The notes beneath the pieces were generated by a model that had not been told where the DNA came from, did no database searches, and saw only the letters and a list, made by a program, of their open reading frames with translations. From the NCBI GenBank assembly GCA_947488595.1, contig CANKZI010000001.1:62001-126000 (forward strand): a stretch of 64,000 bases of DNA, written 5' to 3'. The position numbers and the translations under genes were made by a program. This document shows, piece by piece, positions 43,791 to 52,723 of this stretch; the stretch's first letter is position 1, and the number at the start of each line of letters is the position of its first letter. Origin of the DNA: Flavobacteriaceae bacterium. Its GTDB lineage: Bacteria > Bacteroidota > Bacteroidia > Flavobacteriales > Flavobacteriaceae.

Positions 43791-44843
43791 CTACACATCA
43801 TCATAATCAACAAAAATAGTGCTCGAAGTTGGATGGGCTTGACAAGTTAAAATTAATCCTTCGGCAATTTCGCCATCGGTCAAAATAGAATTTTTTTTCA
43901 TTTCGGCAGTTCCCGAAGTAATGCGTGCCAAACAGCTGCTGCAAATGCCGCCTTGGCAAGAATAAGGCGCGTCTAAACCTTGTTTTAAAGCCGCATCCAA
44001 AAGCGTTTGCTTTTGCGACATTTCAAAAACTGTAGTATCACCGTCCACCAAAACACTGATTTTTGTATGTCCTTCTAATGATTCCGAAATTGTAATCTCT
44101 TTCGGAGACGTCGTAAACAATTCAAATTTGATGTTTTTTTCAGCAATATTGTGTTCTTTTAAAACTTCATTTACCGTGTTGATCATTGGTTCAGGACCAC
44201 ACAAATAAAATTTGTCGAATTCAAATGTTTTGTATTTGTTGTTCAAAACAAAATTCACAGTTGATTTTTCTATTCTTCCAAACAATTCATTGTCAATTTT
44301 GGCTTGACTATAAACAAAATGTACAAAAAACCGTCCTACAAATTCCAATTGTAAATCGTGCAATTGTTGGTGAAAAATAGTTTCTTGTGGCGTTTTGTTG
44401 CCATATACCAATACAAAACTACTTTTAGGTTCACTTTTTAAAACACTTTGAAGGATAGATAAAACCGGAGTAATGCCACTTCCTGCTGCAAAAGCGGCAT
44501 AGTTTTTTTGACGTTCTGCATTGGGTTCAAAAGTAAAATTGCCTTCTGGACTTCCAACTTCTATAGTGTCACCAGCTTTTAGCGTTGCATTGGCGAAAGC
44601 CGAAAACACACCATTTTCAACTGCTTTTATGGCAATCCGCAACTGTCCGCTTTCGGGCGACGAGCAAATAGAATAGGCACGGCGAATTTCGTTACCGTCG
44701 AGCGTAAGTTTTAAAGTTACATATTGTCCTGCAACAAAAGTGTAATAAGGTTGAAGTGCTTCGGGAACATTAAAAAGTATAGATATCGCATTTTCTGTTT
44801 CGCGCTGTACTTCTTTAATGTTTAATTTATAGAATGATGACAT
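43791..44843 (-). CDS. PaaE-like flavin/2Fe-2S oxidoreductase
   Basis: 350 residues: FAD-binding barrel (about 1-105, with RAYSICSSP), NAD(P)H-binding domain (about 108-235, AAGSGITPVLSILQS and YLCGPEPMI) and a C-terminal plant-type 2Fe-2S domain with CQGGICSSC (about 296-304) and the fourth Cys in LTCQAHP. Related to the reductase of phenylacetyl-CoA epoxidase, but no paaABCD genes are here, so it may serve another oxygenase or desaturase. Read leftward from a TATCTTTG element only about a dozen bases upstream. Confidence 0.87.
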   Translation of the reverse strand: MSSFYKLNIKEVQRETENAISILFNVPEALQPYYTFVAGQYVTLKLTLDGNEIRRAYSICSSPESGQLRIAIKAVENGVFSAFANATLKAGDTIEVGSPEGNFTFEPNAERQKNYAAFAAGSGITPVLSILQSVLKSEPKSSFVLVYGNKTPQETIFHQQLHDLQLEFVGRFFVHFVYSQAKIDNELFGRIEKSTVNFVLNNKYKTFEFDKFYLCGPEPMINTVNEVLKEHNIAEKNIKFELFTTSPKEITISESLEGHTKISVLVDGDTTVFEMSQKQTLLDAALKQGLDAPYSCQGGICSSCLARITSGTAEMKKNSILTDGEIAEGLILTCQAHPTSSTIFVDYDDV

Positions 44844-44855
44844 TTAGTTTTTTTA

Positions 44856-44863
44856 CAAAGATA
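44856..44863 (-). promoter_or_regulatory. -7 element of the PaaE-like gene
   Basis: Minus-strand TATCTTTG (plus CAAAGATA), 12 bases before the ATG: near-leaderless transcript expected. Confidence 0.5.
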
Positions 44864-44919
44864 CTAAACCAAAAAGGTTTCTAAAAGTGAAGTATTTAAA
44901 AATTTATACCTAAAACTAT

Positions 44920-44946
44920 TATGTATAAGAAACTTATGTATATTTG
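44920..44946 (+). promoter_or_regulatory. PadR operon promoter with candidate operator
   Basis: -7 element TATATTTG at 44939-44946. TATGTATA occurs at 44920-44927 and again at 44935-44942, the second overlapping the -7 element. PadR proteins often bind ATGT/ACAT words over their own promoter, so this is a candidate autoregulatory site. Confidence 0.45.
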
Positions 44947-44967
44947 TGTTTTAGATTTATAAGAAAA

Positions 44968-45306
44968 ATGAAAAATTCACAATTATACAAAGGAAGTTTA
45001 AACACAATAATCATGAAATTGCTGGAGGAAAACGGCAAAATGTATGGCTATGAAATCACTCAAAAGGTAAAAGCGATTACGCTTGGCGAACTTCAAATTA
45101 CCGAAGGTGCTTTGTATCCTGCGTTGCACAAACTAGAAGCGGAAGGCTTGCTTGATGTAGAAGTAGAAAAAGTGGACAACCGATTGAGAAAATATTACAA
45201 ACTCACCGAAACCGGAACCAAAGAAACGGTAAACCGTTTGGCGGAATTAGAAGATTTTATTAGAAATATGCAAAGTTTAGTTCAACCCAAATTGGACACA
45301 ATATGA
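44968..45306 (+). CDS. PadR-family transcriptional regulator
   Basis: 112 residues from ATG 44968 (MKNSQLYKGSLNTIIMKLL); the eight codons before it overlap the promoter. Winged helix typical of PadR: LLEENGKMYGYEITQKVKAI (about 16-35), LQITEGALYPALHKLEAEGLL (about 40-60), then the wing and a dimerisation helix. PadR repressors of this size commonly control an adjacent transporter or membrane-protein operon, as here. Its stop overlaps the next start by four bases (ATGA). Confidence 0.92.
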   Translation: MKNSQLYKGSLNTIIMKLLEENGKMYGYEITQKVKAITLGELQITEGALYPALHKLEAEGLLDVEVEKVDNRLRKYYKLTETGTKETVNRLAELEDFIRNMQSLVQPKLDTI

Positions 45307-45917
45307 AACTTACAAAAGAAAATATTTCATTGTTAGAAAAAACCCTTATCAATAAATTCGGAGTTATTTATTTAGACATACGCTTAGAAATACTTGATCA
45401 TTTAGCAATTGAATTGGAACAACTAGATGGCGAATTCGAAGAGATATATTCAAATTTTATTGCAAGCAAAAAGGAGTTTATAAACAAAACAAATATTTCG
45501 TTAAATCAACAAAGTTCTAGAACAGGGTTGAAGCTGTTGCTAAAAAATATTTTTTCTATGAAATTTATTTCATGTTTTATAGTGATGATGCTTTGTATAT
45601 CCTGCCTGGTAAATATAAAAGGTAAAGTTTGGTTTTTGGAAAATTTTGAATTTCTACCAATAATAATACCTGCGCCAATTTCATTACTTGTTCTCGTTAA
45701 GATGTTTTCTGTTAAACAAAAATCCTTCACAATATCTTTGTTTGGAATTACAAATTCTGTGTTTTTGACTTACCTTTTTTTAATTATTCACTTGGTCAGA
45801 AAAGCAGATAATTTTTATTGGATTCCTGTTTTTACTTTTTTTATAACGCTTTCTGTTATTTATAATTACTTGTATTTCGTTTACATAAAACAGTATCATA
45901 AGTCTATTTTAAATTAA
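45303..45917 (+). CDS. membrane protein with HAAS-like N-terminus (paralogue 1)
   Basis: 204 residues. The N-terminal helical region MKLTKENISLLEKTLINKF...LDIRLEILDHLAIELEQ shares the pattern D-(V/I)-x-x-E-(L/I)-x-DH-(L/I)-A-x-x-(I/L)-E with the next two genes. This resembles the HAAS domain found with PadR regulators. The C-terminal half has four hydrophobic segments (about 90-108, 118-138, 144-166 and 174-195). Translationally coupled to padR. Likely a membrane component whose cytoplasmic domain contacts the regulator or transporter; that is inference. Confidence 0.65.
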   Translation: MKLTKENISLLEKTLINKFGVIYLDIRLEILDHLAIELEQLDGEFEEIYSNFIASKKEFINKTNISLNQQSSRTGLKLLLKNIFSMKFISCFIVMMLCISCLVNIKGKVWFLENFEFLPIIIPAPISLLVLVKMFSVKQKSFTISLFGITNSVFLTYLFLIIHLVRKADNFYWIPVFTFFITLSVIYNYLYFVYIKQYHKSILN

Positions 45918-45935
45918 AATAACACTTATTAACCA

Positions 45936-46613
45936 ATGAAATTAACCGCCGAACAAATCGCACAAATTGAAACGACTTTGGTATTGAATGACCTTGAATT
46001 TGATGATGTAAAAATCGAATTGACCGATCATATTGCGTCAGAAATTGAAGCTTTAATGACACAAAATAAGCTCGAATACCAACAAGCATTTCACGAAGCA
46101 TTTGAAAACTGGAAAGAAGAGTTACGTCCTTTGCAAGGGGAATTTTGGGTTTCTTCACGTGTTTTTGCGCCCAAATTAATTATGGATAAATGGGTAAAAC
46201 GCTCCAAAACGATGGTTTTTCAAATCTGTTCAGTTAGCATTTTGCTGGTATTATTATTGTCTTTATTGATTGAATTCAATAATAATGAAACCATTTTGAC
46301 TAGTATAAGCAATGTTTTTAATAGTGTGTATTGGATAATTTTGGGATTGCTAGTAATCGCAAGAATATTGATTTGGCAATCCAAAACAGCAACGACTTTT
46401 GGCTTTATGATGCAACGCAATTTTATTTTAGCTTTGCTTTTAATGTTACAGCAATTTATTCCGGGCATCGAATTTTCTCACTTTAATCATTTTACTTTTA
46501 TAGATGTTGTTAGATTATTTACTATAATTTTCCCACTGGTTTATGCCGTTTTAACCATCCAGATTTTGCTCAAACACCAAGCATTTATTAATCAATTGAA
46601 CGTCGAAAAATAG
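45936..46613 (+). CDS. membrane protein with HAAS-like N-terminus (paralogue 2)
   Basis: 225 residues. N-terminus MKLTAEQIAQIETTLVLNDL, then DVKIELTDHIASEIE (about 24-38), the same pattern as its neighbours. About four membrane segments follow (near 95-115, 122-142, 155-172 and 187-210). It begins 19 bases after paralogue 1 and ends directly at the start of paralogue 3. Function unknown; part of the PadR-ABC operon. Confidence 0.65.
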   Translation: MKLTAEQIAQIETTLVLNDLEFDDVKIELTDHIASEIEALMTQNKLEYQQAFHEAFENWKEELRPLQGEFWVSSRVFAPKLIMDKWVKRSKTMVFQICSVSILLVLLLSLLIEFNNNETILTSISNVFNSVYWIILGLLVIARILIWQSKTATTFGFMMQRNFILALLLMLQQFIPGIEFSHFNHFTFIDVVRLFTIIFPLVYAVLTIQILLKHQAFINQLNVEK

Positions 46614-47309
46614 ATGAAAGTAGCTGCCGAACAAATTGATCAACTCTATCTTTTTACCCGTCAACATTATGTTGAATATTATGATTTGCAGTCTGAATTA
46701 GTAGATCATTTGGCCAACGCAATCGAATTGCAATGGAAAGAAAATCCACAACTTTCCTTCGATGCGATTTTGGCTATTGAATTCAAAAAATTTGGTGTTT
46801 TTGGATTTATGGATGTTATTGAAGAAAGAAAAGATGCACTTACAAAAAAATACAACCTATTGGTATGGAATCATTTTAAAGCTTTTTTTGGTTTTCCAAA
46901 AATTATCGCAACTTTGGCTTCCATTTTTATTATTTACAATTTGTTTATACAGCTACAATTTGGTCTTGAAGTATTTATAATTTTATTTGGAACTGTTTCT
47001 AGTGCTATAATTTTTAAGCTTTCAAAAACCAAAAAGAAGTTAGCGGACAATCAAAAAAAATGGTTTTTTGAAGATATTATTTTATCTTATGGAACAACAA
47101 CAGGATTGCTTCCGCTGCCTTTTCATTTGATGTACTGGTTTTATAACATGAGCAAAGAACTGCTTGAAACCGAAGTTTCATTGCTTATTTTAGCATCGGT
47201 ATTTGTTTTTTACACTATTTTTAGCTACATCATGGTGGTCATGATTCCGTCTAAAGCCAACGCCTATTTGACGGCAACTTATCCGGAATATGAGATAGCA
47301 ACCATGTAA
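46614..47309 (+). CDS. membrane protein with HAAS-like N-terminus (paralogue 3)
   Basis: 231 residues. N-terminus MKVAAEQIDQLYLFTRQHY, then DLQSELVDHLANAIE (about 23-37). The soluble part is longer (to about residue 85), followed by about four hydrophobic segments (near 92-108, 110-130, 155-178 and 186-210). The ATG follows the previous stop with no gap. Together with paralogues 1 and 2 it looks like an ancestral duplication with strong divergence outside the DH motif. Confidence 0.65.
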   Translation: MKVAAEQIDQLYLFTRQHYVEYYDLQSELVDHLANAIELQWKENPQLSFDAILAIEFKKFGVFGFMDVIEERKDALTKKYNLLVWNHFKAFFGFPKIIATLASIFIIYNLFIQLQFGLEVFIILFGTVSSAIIFKLSKTKKKLADNQKKWFFEDIILSYGTTTGLLPLPFHLMYWFYNMSKELLETEVSLLILASVFVFYTIFSYIMVVMIPSKANAYLTATYPEYEIATM

Positions 47310-47355
47310 CATTTTTTTGTCTTTAGCAACTAACAAAAAATCAAAACCAATAAAC

Positions 47356-48828
47356 ATGATTAAAAAATTTCTTTATCTCGAATGGAAATCTTTTGTGCGT
47401 TCCGCTTCGTTTACTACCAATTTAGCGTTAAAGATTTTTCTCGGTATTCTCGCTTTTATCTATTTGGTTGGATTCTTTTTTCTAGGATTGGGTTCTTTTT
47501 ATATCATCAAAGAGATGGGCCTCGAACCTTTGGCAACGGTCAATAAATACATGATTTATTATTTATTTATGGATTTGGGCATCCGTCTTTTGCTGCAAAA
47601 AATTCCGGTTATGAATATCAGACCATTATTAACTTTACCTATCAAAAGACCAACCATTGTTCATTTTGCGTTAGGTAAGACTTCGATTTCATTTTTTAAT
47701 TTTGCACATGCGGTTTTTTTCTTGCCTTTTGCTATAATTTTACTTTGGGAAGGCTACAATCCGATAGGAGTAATCCTTTGGCATTTGTCGATTTTTGCCT
47801 TGATTTATATCAATAATTTCCTGAATGTTATTCTCGCCAACAAAGACAACTTGTTTTTTATCTTTTTAGGAACCATTTCAATTCTTGCCGCTGCCCAATA
47901 TTATGCCCTTTTTGACATTACCAATTATACTTTAGTTTTCTTTGACGGTTTGTTCCAAACACAATGGGCATTTTTGATTCCTATCATCGTACTGATTTTA
48001 TTGTACAAATTCACTTTTGATTATTTTAAAAGCAATTTGTACCTCGATGCAGGACTTTCGAGCAAACACGACATTGCAGAAACCGAAAACTTGGTTTGGC
48101 TCAATCAATTTGGTGTTTTGGGGACTTTTCTAAAAAATGACATCAAATTAATAAGAAGAAACAAACGTTCAAAAACCACTGTTTTTATGAGTGTTATGTT
48201 TCTTTTTTACGGATTGTTTTTCTTTTCTGGCTTTGTACCCGCATACGACAATCCAACAATGCACATGTTTGCCGGTATTTTTGTCTCGGGTGGCTTTTTA
48301 ATCACCTTCGGACAATTTGTACCGAGTTGGGACAGCGCTTATTATCCGCTAATGATGACACAAAACATTTCTTACCGCAATTATTTAAGTTCTAAATGGT
48401 GGCTTATGGTTATTGCTACATTTGTTACGACTATTTTGGCCGCTTTTTATTTGTATTTCGGGTGGCAAATTTACTTAACAATAGTGGTCGGCGCCATTTA
48501 TAATATTGGCGTCAATTCACATATGGTTTTGCTTGGGGGCGCCTACACCAAAACACCAATTGATCTGGCTTCGAGCAAAGGTGCTTTTGGAGACAAAAAA
48601 GCATTTAATATCAAAACACTTTTAATATCTATTCCGCAATTATTATTACCCATGTTGCTTTATGGGCTTGGCACTTATTTTGGTGGATTAATTTTAGGAT
48701 TGAGCTTGGTGGCCATCGTTGGTGCCATCGGTTTTTTGATGCGAGACAAAATGTTTACTATCATTGAACGTGTTTACAAAACCGAAAAATATGCCACTTT
48801 ACATTCTTACAAACAAAAAAACGCATAA
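47356..48828 (+). CDS. ABC-type permease, DUF5687-like
   Basis: 490 residues from ATG 47356 (MIKKFLYLEWKSFVRSASF); a TTG 39 bases upstream is less likely. About twelve to fourteen membrane segments, arranged as two halves, with a charged cytoplasmic stretch in the middle (about 240-275, including KNDIKLIRRNKRSKTT). I recall the family as DUF5687, an ABC-2-type permease. It pairs with the ATPase gene that follows, whose ATG is 25 bases after the stop. Substrate unknown. Confidence 0.75.
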   Translation: MIKKFLYLEWKSFVRSASFTTNLALKIFLGILAFIYLVGFFFLGLGSFYIIKEMGLEPLATVNKYMIYYLFMDLGIRLLLQKIPVMNIRPLLTLPIKRPTIVHFALGKTSISFFNFAHAVFFLPFAIILLWEGYNPIGVILWHLSIFALIYINNFLNVILANKDNLFFIFLGTISILAAAQYYALFDITNYTLVFFDGLFQTQWAFLIPIIVLILLYKFTFDYFKSNLYLDAGLSSKHDIAETENLVWLNQFGVLGTFLKNDIKLIRRNKRSKTTVFMSVMFLFYGLFFFSGFVPAYDNPTMHMFAGIFVSGGFLITFGQFVPSWDSAYYPLMMTQNISYRNYLSSKWWLMVIATFVTTILAAFYLYFGWQIYLTIVVGAIYNIGVNSHMVLLGGAYTKTPIDLASSKGAFGDKKAFNIKTLLISIPQLLLPMLLYGLGTYFGGLILGLSLVAIVGAIGFLMRDKMFTIIERVYKTEKYATLHSYKQKNA

Positions 48829-48853
48829 TCTTAACAATCCAACAATCAATAAA

Positions 48854-49549
48854 ATGATACAAGTACAAAACCTTTCAAAAACATACAACGGAACCACCGT
48901 ACTAAAAATTGATCAACTCGAAATAAAAAAAGGCGAAAGTTTTGGTCTTGTTGGCAACAACGGCGCGGGCAAAACCACTTTTTTTAGTTTATTGCTCGAC
49001 TTGATTCAGCCTACAACGGGCCACATCAACAATGGCATTGTGCAAGTCAATACTTCCGAAAACTGGAAATCGTTTACCGCTTCTTTTCTCGACGAAAGTT
49101 TCCTTATCGGCTACCTCACTCCCGAAGAGTATTTTTATTTTATTGGCGATTTGCGCAATCAAAACAAAGCCGACGTTGATGCTTTATTGACAAAACACCA
49201 AGAGTTTTTTAACGGCGAAATTTTGAATAGCAAAAAATACATCCGTGATTTTTCTAAAGGCAATCAGAAAAAAGTAGGTATTATCGCCACATTAATTGGC
49301 AATCCCGAAGTCATTATCCTCGATGAGCCTTTTGCTAATCTTGATCCAACAACCCAATTTCGATTAAAAAAAATCATCAAAGATTTGGCCGACGATCCCA
49401 ATGTTACCGTTTTGGTATCAAGTCATGATTTGCTTCATACTGTCGAAGTTTCGAACAGAATTGTCGCTTTGCACAAAGGCGAAGTCGTAAAAGACATACA
49501 AACATCCTCCGAAACATTAACAGAATTAGAAGCGTTTTTTGCAGTCTAA
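48854..49549 (+). CDS. ABC transporter ATP-binding protein
   Basis: 231 residues from ATG 48854 (MIQVQNLSKTYNGTTVL); the longer frame runs inside the permease gene. Walker A GNNGAGKTT (about 37-45), signature FSKGNQKKVG (about 132-141), Walker B VIILDEPFANLDP (about 153-165) and the H-loop SSHD are all present. The signature has SKGN instead of SGGQ, as in many ABC-2 exporters of the CcmA/drug-type class. Last gene of the PadR operon. Confidence 0.92.
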   Translation: MIQVQNLSKTYNGTTVLKIDQLEIKKGESFGLVGNNGAGKTTFFSLLLDLIQPTTGHINNGIVQVNTSENWKSFTASFLDESFLIGYLTPEEYFYFIGDLRNQNKADVDALLTKHQEFFNGEILNSKKYIRDFSKGNQKKVGIIATLIGNPEVIILDEPFANLDPTTQFRLKKIIKDLADDPNVTVLVSSHDLLHTVEVSNRIVALHKGEVVKDIQTSSETLTELEAFFAV

Positions 49550-49558
49550 AAGAGTAAT

Positions 49559-49663
49559 GGCGTGACCCCGAAGAAAAATCGGGGTCGGGCTTTCCGCTAC
49601 AACTCCTCATGTCGTCGTGCCTCCTTCATTTCGGGGTTTTCGCTTCAATCCCTCACGCGAGTA
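49559..49663. repeat. GC-rich non-coding repeat-like element
   Basis: A stretch clearly richer in G+C than its surroundings. It opens with hairpin GACCCCGA (49564-49571) / TCGGGGTC (49579-49586), loop AGAAAAA. Two related arms, 49579-49609 and 49631-49655, both read TCGGGGT..CGCT..CAA..CCTCA, so it appears internally duplicated. I believe similar sequences are dispersed in flavobacterial genomes. The hairpin may also terminate the upstream ABC operon. The remaining spacer to 49800 is AT-rich with nothing recognised. Confidence 0.55.
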
Positions 49664-49800
49664 GCATTTAATGACGACACATAAATTCTTATTAACATAA
49701 AAAAAATGTAGTTTTTTTCGCCATATCAAAAAGAAACGTATTTTTACCAGTCTTTATACTAAAATCGACTTTTAAAAGTTTAAGAATAAAACGTTTTACC

Positions 49801-52722
49801 TTGATAACCAACTCGCTCAAATACGCCTATTTTTTCGGATTTTTAGCCCTTCTGATTGCCTGTTCAACCAAAAAAGACAAGTTGATCAACAGAAAATTCC
49901 AGGCGCTTAATACCAAATACAATGTTTTGTACAATGGTAATCTTGCACTCGACAAAGGCATCGAAGATTTAAAATTAAAGTATAATGATAATTTTTGGGA
50001 AATCTTGCCTATCGAAAGAATGCAAGTGACTGCGGATAATATTCTTCCGGGGCAAACCAAGAACGCCAACTTTGAAAGGGCCGAAGAAAAAGCGACCAAA
50101 GCCATCCAACGCCGATCAATGAACATTGATGGCAAAGAAAAAAACCCACAGATAGACGAAGCCCACCTTCTTTTAGGAAAAGCACGTTATTATGACCAGC
50201 GTTTTGTGCCCGCATTAGAAGCTTTCAACTATATTTTGTACAAATATCCCGAAAGCGACAAAATCTATGAAGCTAAAATTTGGCGTGAACGCACCAATAT
50301 GCGCATGGAAAACGACGCTTTGGCAGTAAAAAACTTGCGTAAATTGCTGGGTGAAATACAGTTCAAAGACCAGGTTTTTGCAGATGCCAATGCGACTTTA
50401 GCACAAGCTTTTTTAAATTTAGAACAAAAAGACAGCGCGGTTGTTCGACTTAGAATGGCAAAAGAATTCACAAAATCTGACGAAGAAAAAGCCAGGTATA
50501 CATTTATTTTGGGACAATTATATGACGAGTTTGGCCAAAAAGACAGTGCTTTTGTGGCTTTTCAATCGATAATTGATATGAAAAGAAAATCGCCTCGCCG
50601 TTATATTATTCAAGCACATGCCAAACAAGCCCAACAGTTTGATCTTGAAAAAGGCGACACAATCGCGTTTCTAAAAAAGTTCGATGAGTTATTGGAAGAC
50701 AGGGAGAACAGACCTTTTTTGGATGTACTCAACCACCAAAAGGCATTGTTTTATGAAAAACAAAACAATAACAAACAAGCCATTGTATTTTACAACGAAT
50801 CATTGAAATCAAAATCACAAGACCAATATTTAACCGCTTCTAATTACAGGAATTTGGCAGATATTTATTTTGATACAGCAAAATACCAAACCGCAGGGAA
50901 TTATTATGATAGTACGCTCGTGCGATTGGAACTTAGAACGCGCGAACACAAATACATCAAAAAGAAACGCGAGAATCTCGAAGATGTAATCAAATATGAA
51001 GAAATCGCACAAAAAAATGACAGTATTTTAAACGTGGTATCGCTTTCTGAAAGTGACCAAAAAAGTTTTTATGAAGCGTATATCGTAAATTTAAAAAAAG
51101 CCGAAGCGGCCCAAGCCAAGTTAGAAAAAGCCAAACAAGAAAAATTAGACCGGCAAAAAGATGCAAGCGATAGCGACGATGCCAATGAACCGACAATCAC
51201 AAAAAGTGATGGTAATAAGAAATTTGATGCTGGTGCCGATCAAAATTCCAGATTACCTGAAGCAAAAAAATCTGAACCAATCAGTAAAAACAAAAGTAGT
51301 CCGCCTGGCAGTAGTAACCCTGTTACCGGAAAAAAAGACGAGGTTGGCGCGTTTTATTTTTATAATCCAACAACCGTAGCTTTTGGTAAAGTAGAGTACA
51401 AGAAAAAATGGGGTGACCGTATCTTAAAAAACAATTGGCGTTTGTCGTCACTTTCTAAAAACAAAGACGGCGAAAAAGTTACCGACGAAGAAGAAAAACA
51501 AGAAGAAACAACCGTTGATAAAGGCAAACCAGAAATAGAAGTCGAAGACAAATACACGGCCGATTTTTATATTAAGCAGCTCCCAACTTTAAAAAAAGTA
51601 TTGGATAGTTTGGCCAAAGAACGCAATTTTGCTTACTATCAGCTGGGTGTAGTTTATAAAGAAAAATTTAAAGAATACAAATTGGCAGAAAGCAAGTTGG
51701 AGCAACTTTTGCGCAATAATCCCGAAGAGCGATTGGTGCTGCCGGCGATGTATAATTTGTATAAAATTTATGAAATCATTGACAAAGAGAAAGCATCCAT
51801 AATGCAATCTAAAATCGTCACCCAGTTTCCGAATTCGCGTTATGCGTTTATTTTGAGTAATTCGGCAACCGATCCAGAAGTTTTAAAACAATCGTCCGAG
51901 GCCGTGTATCAAGGTCTTTTTAAAACGTATCAAGAGGGCAATTATTTTAAAGTTTTAGAAGATTTAGAGACGACAATAACCCAATTTACTGGCGACGAAA
52001 TTGTTCCAAAAATGGAATTACTAAAAGCCAATGTTATCGGAAAAATAGATGGTTTGACCGAATTTAAAACCGCGCTCAATTTTGTGGCGCTCAATTATCC
52101 AAGTACCGACGAAGGCAAAAAAGCTGAGCAAATAGTTACTAAAGAGGTGCCAAAATTAGAAGCATTGCAATTTGATTTAGAAAAACCTTTGAGCTGGAAA
52201 ATAATTTTTAAAGTAAGCAATATCAGCAATCCAAAGACCAAAGCGCTATTAGATAAAATCAAGAAATTTGTTAGCGAACGCACTTCTGAAAAACTTACGA
52301 ATTCAATAGATATTTATAATAGAAAAGAAAATTTTATTGTCATTCACGGTATTGCATTGGAACAAACAGCCAAAGATATCGCGACGATTTTGAAAGATTA
52401 TAAAGATTATCAAATTGCCGAAAAGGCGATAGTTATTTCAAATGAAAATTATAAAATTGTTCAAATTAAGAAAAACCTAGAGGAATTTTTATCGCCAAGA
52501 GTGGCCCCTGTAGTTCCTGTGGGGCAACCCGAACAGGCAAATTCCAAAGCAACACCCAAACAGCAAGGACCACCAAAATCTAATATGTTACCACCTCAAA
52601 AAGACAATAACGATCAAAATGATAAAAAAACGCAAGCAGCGCAAAAACCCAATATTGACCCTGTGTATGAAGATGATCCTCAACCAGAATTAACGCCACC
52701 AACGCCTAAAAAAAGACCATAA
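49801..52722 (+). CDS. sprE: type IX secretion lipoprotein SprE/PorW, TPR protein
   Basis: 973 residues. TTG start; signal peptide NSLKYAYFFGFLALLIAC with lipidated Cys at residue 21, then STKKDKLINRKFQALNTKY, the typical SprE/PorW beginning. A long series of TPR-like helices (about 60-440), a Lys/Glu/Ser/Pro-rich linker (about 440-570), more TPRs (about 600-790) and a Pro/Gln/Asn-rich tail. SprE is needed for gliding motility and type IX secretion in Flavobacterium johnsoniae and sits in the outer-membrane or periplasmic part of the machinery. Bactofilin follows after one base. Evidence: sequence plus known synteny. Confidence 0.88.
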   Translation: MITNSLKYAYFFGFLALLIACSTKKDKLINRKFQALNTKYNVLYNGNLALDKGIEDLKLKYNDNFWEILPIERMQVTADNILPGQTKNANFERAEEKATKAIQRRSMNIDGKEKNPQIDEAHLLLGKARYYDQRFVPALEAFNYILYKYPESDKIYEAKIWRERTNMRMENDALAVKNLRKLLGEIQFKDQVFADANATLAQAFLNLEQKDSAVVRLRMAKEFTKSDEEKARYTFILGQLYDEFGQKDSAFVAFQSIIDMKRKSPRRYIIQAHAKQAQQFDLEKGDTIAFLKKFDELLEDRENRPFLDVLNHQKALFYEKQNNNKQAIVFYNESLKSKSQDQYLTASNYRNLADIYFDTAKYQTAGNYYDSTLVRLELRTREHKYIKKKRENLEDVIKYEEIAQKNDSILNVVSLSESDQKSFYEAYIVNLKKAEAAQAKLEKAKQEKLDRQKDASDSDDANEPTITKSDGNKKFDAGADQNSRLPEAKKSEPISKNKSSPPGSSNPVTGKKDEVGAFYFYNPTTVAFGKVEYKKKWGDRILKNNWRLSSLSKNKDGEKVTDEEEKQEETTVDKGKPEIEVEDKYTADFYIKQLPTLKKVLDSLAKERNFAYYQLGVVYKEKFKEYKLAESKLEQLLRNNPEERLVLPAMYNLYKIYEIIDKEKASIMQSKIVTQFPNSRYAFILSNSATDPEVLKQSSEAVYQGLFKTYQEGNYFKVLEDLETTITQFTGDEIVPKMELLKANVIGKIDGLTEFKTALNFVALNYPSTDEGKKAEQIVTKEVPKLEALQFDLEKPLSWKIIFKVSNISNPKTKALLDKIKKFVSERTSEKLTNSIDIYNRKENFIVIHGIALEQTAKDIATILKDYKDYQIAEKAIVISNENYKIVQIKKNLEEFLSPRVAPVVPVGQPEQANSKATPKQQGPPKSNMLPPQKDNNDQNDKKTQAAQKPNIDPVYEDDPQPELTPPTPKKRP

Positions 52723-52723
52723 A

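Noticed and set aside
43791..44843. Phenylacetate degradation operon (PaaE-like reductase here, PaaK-like ligase at 37,446)
   Set aside because: The two genes are 5 kb apart, in different contexts, and no paaABCD, paaG or paaZ gene is present.
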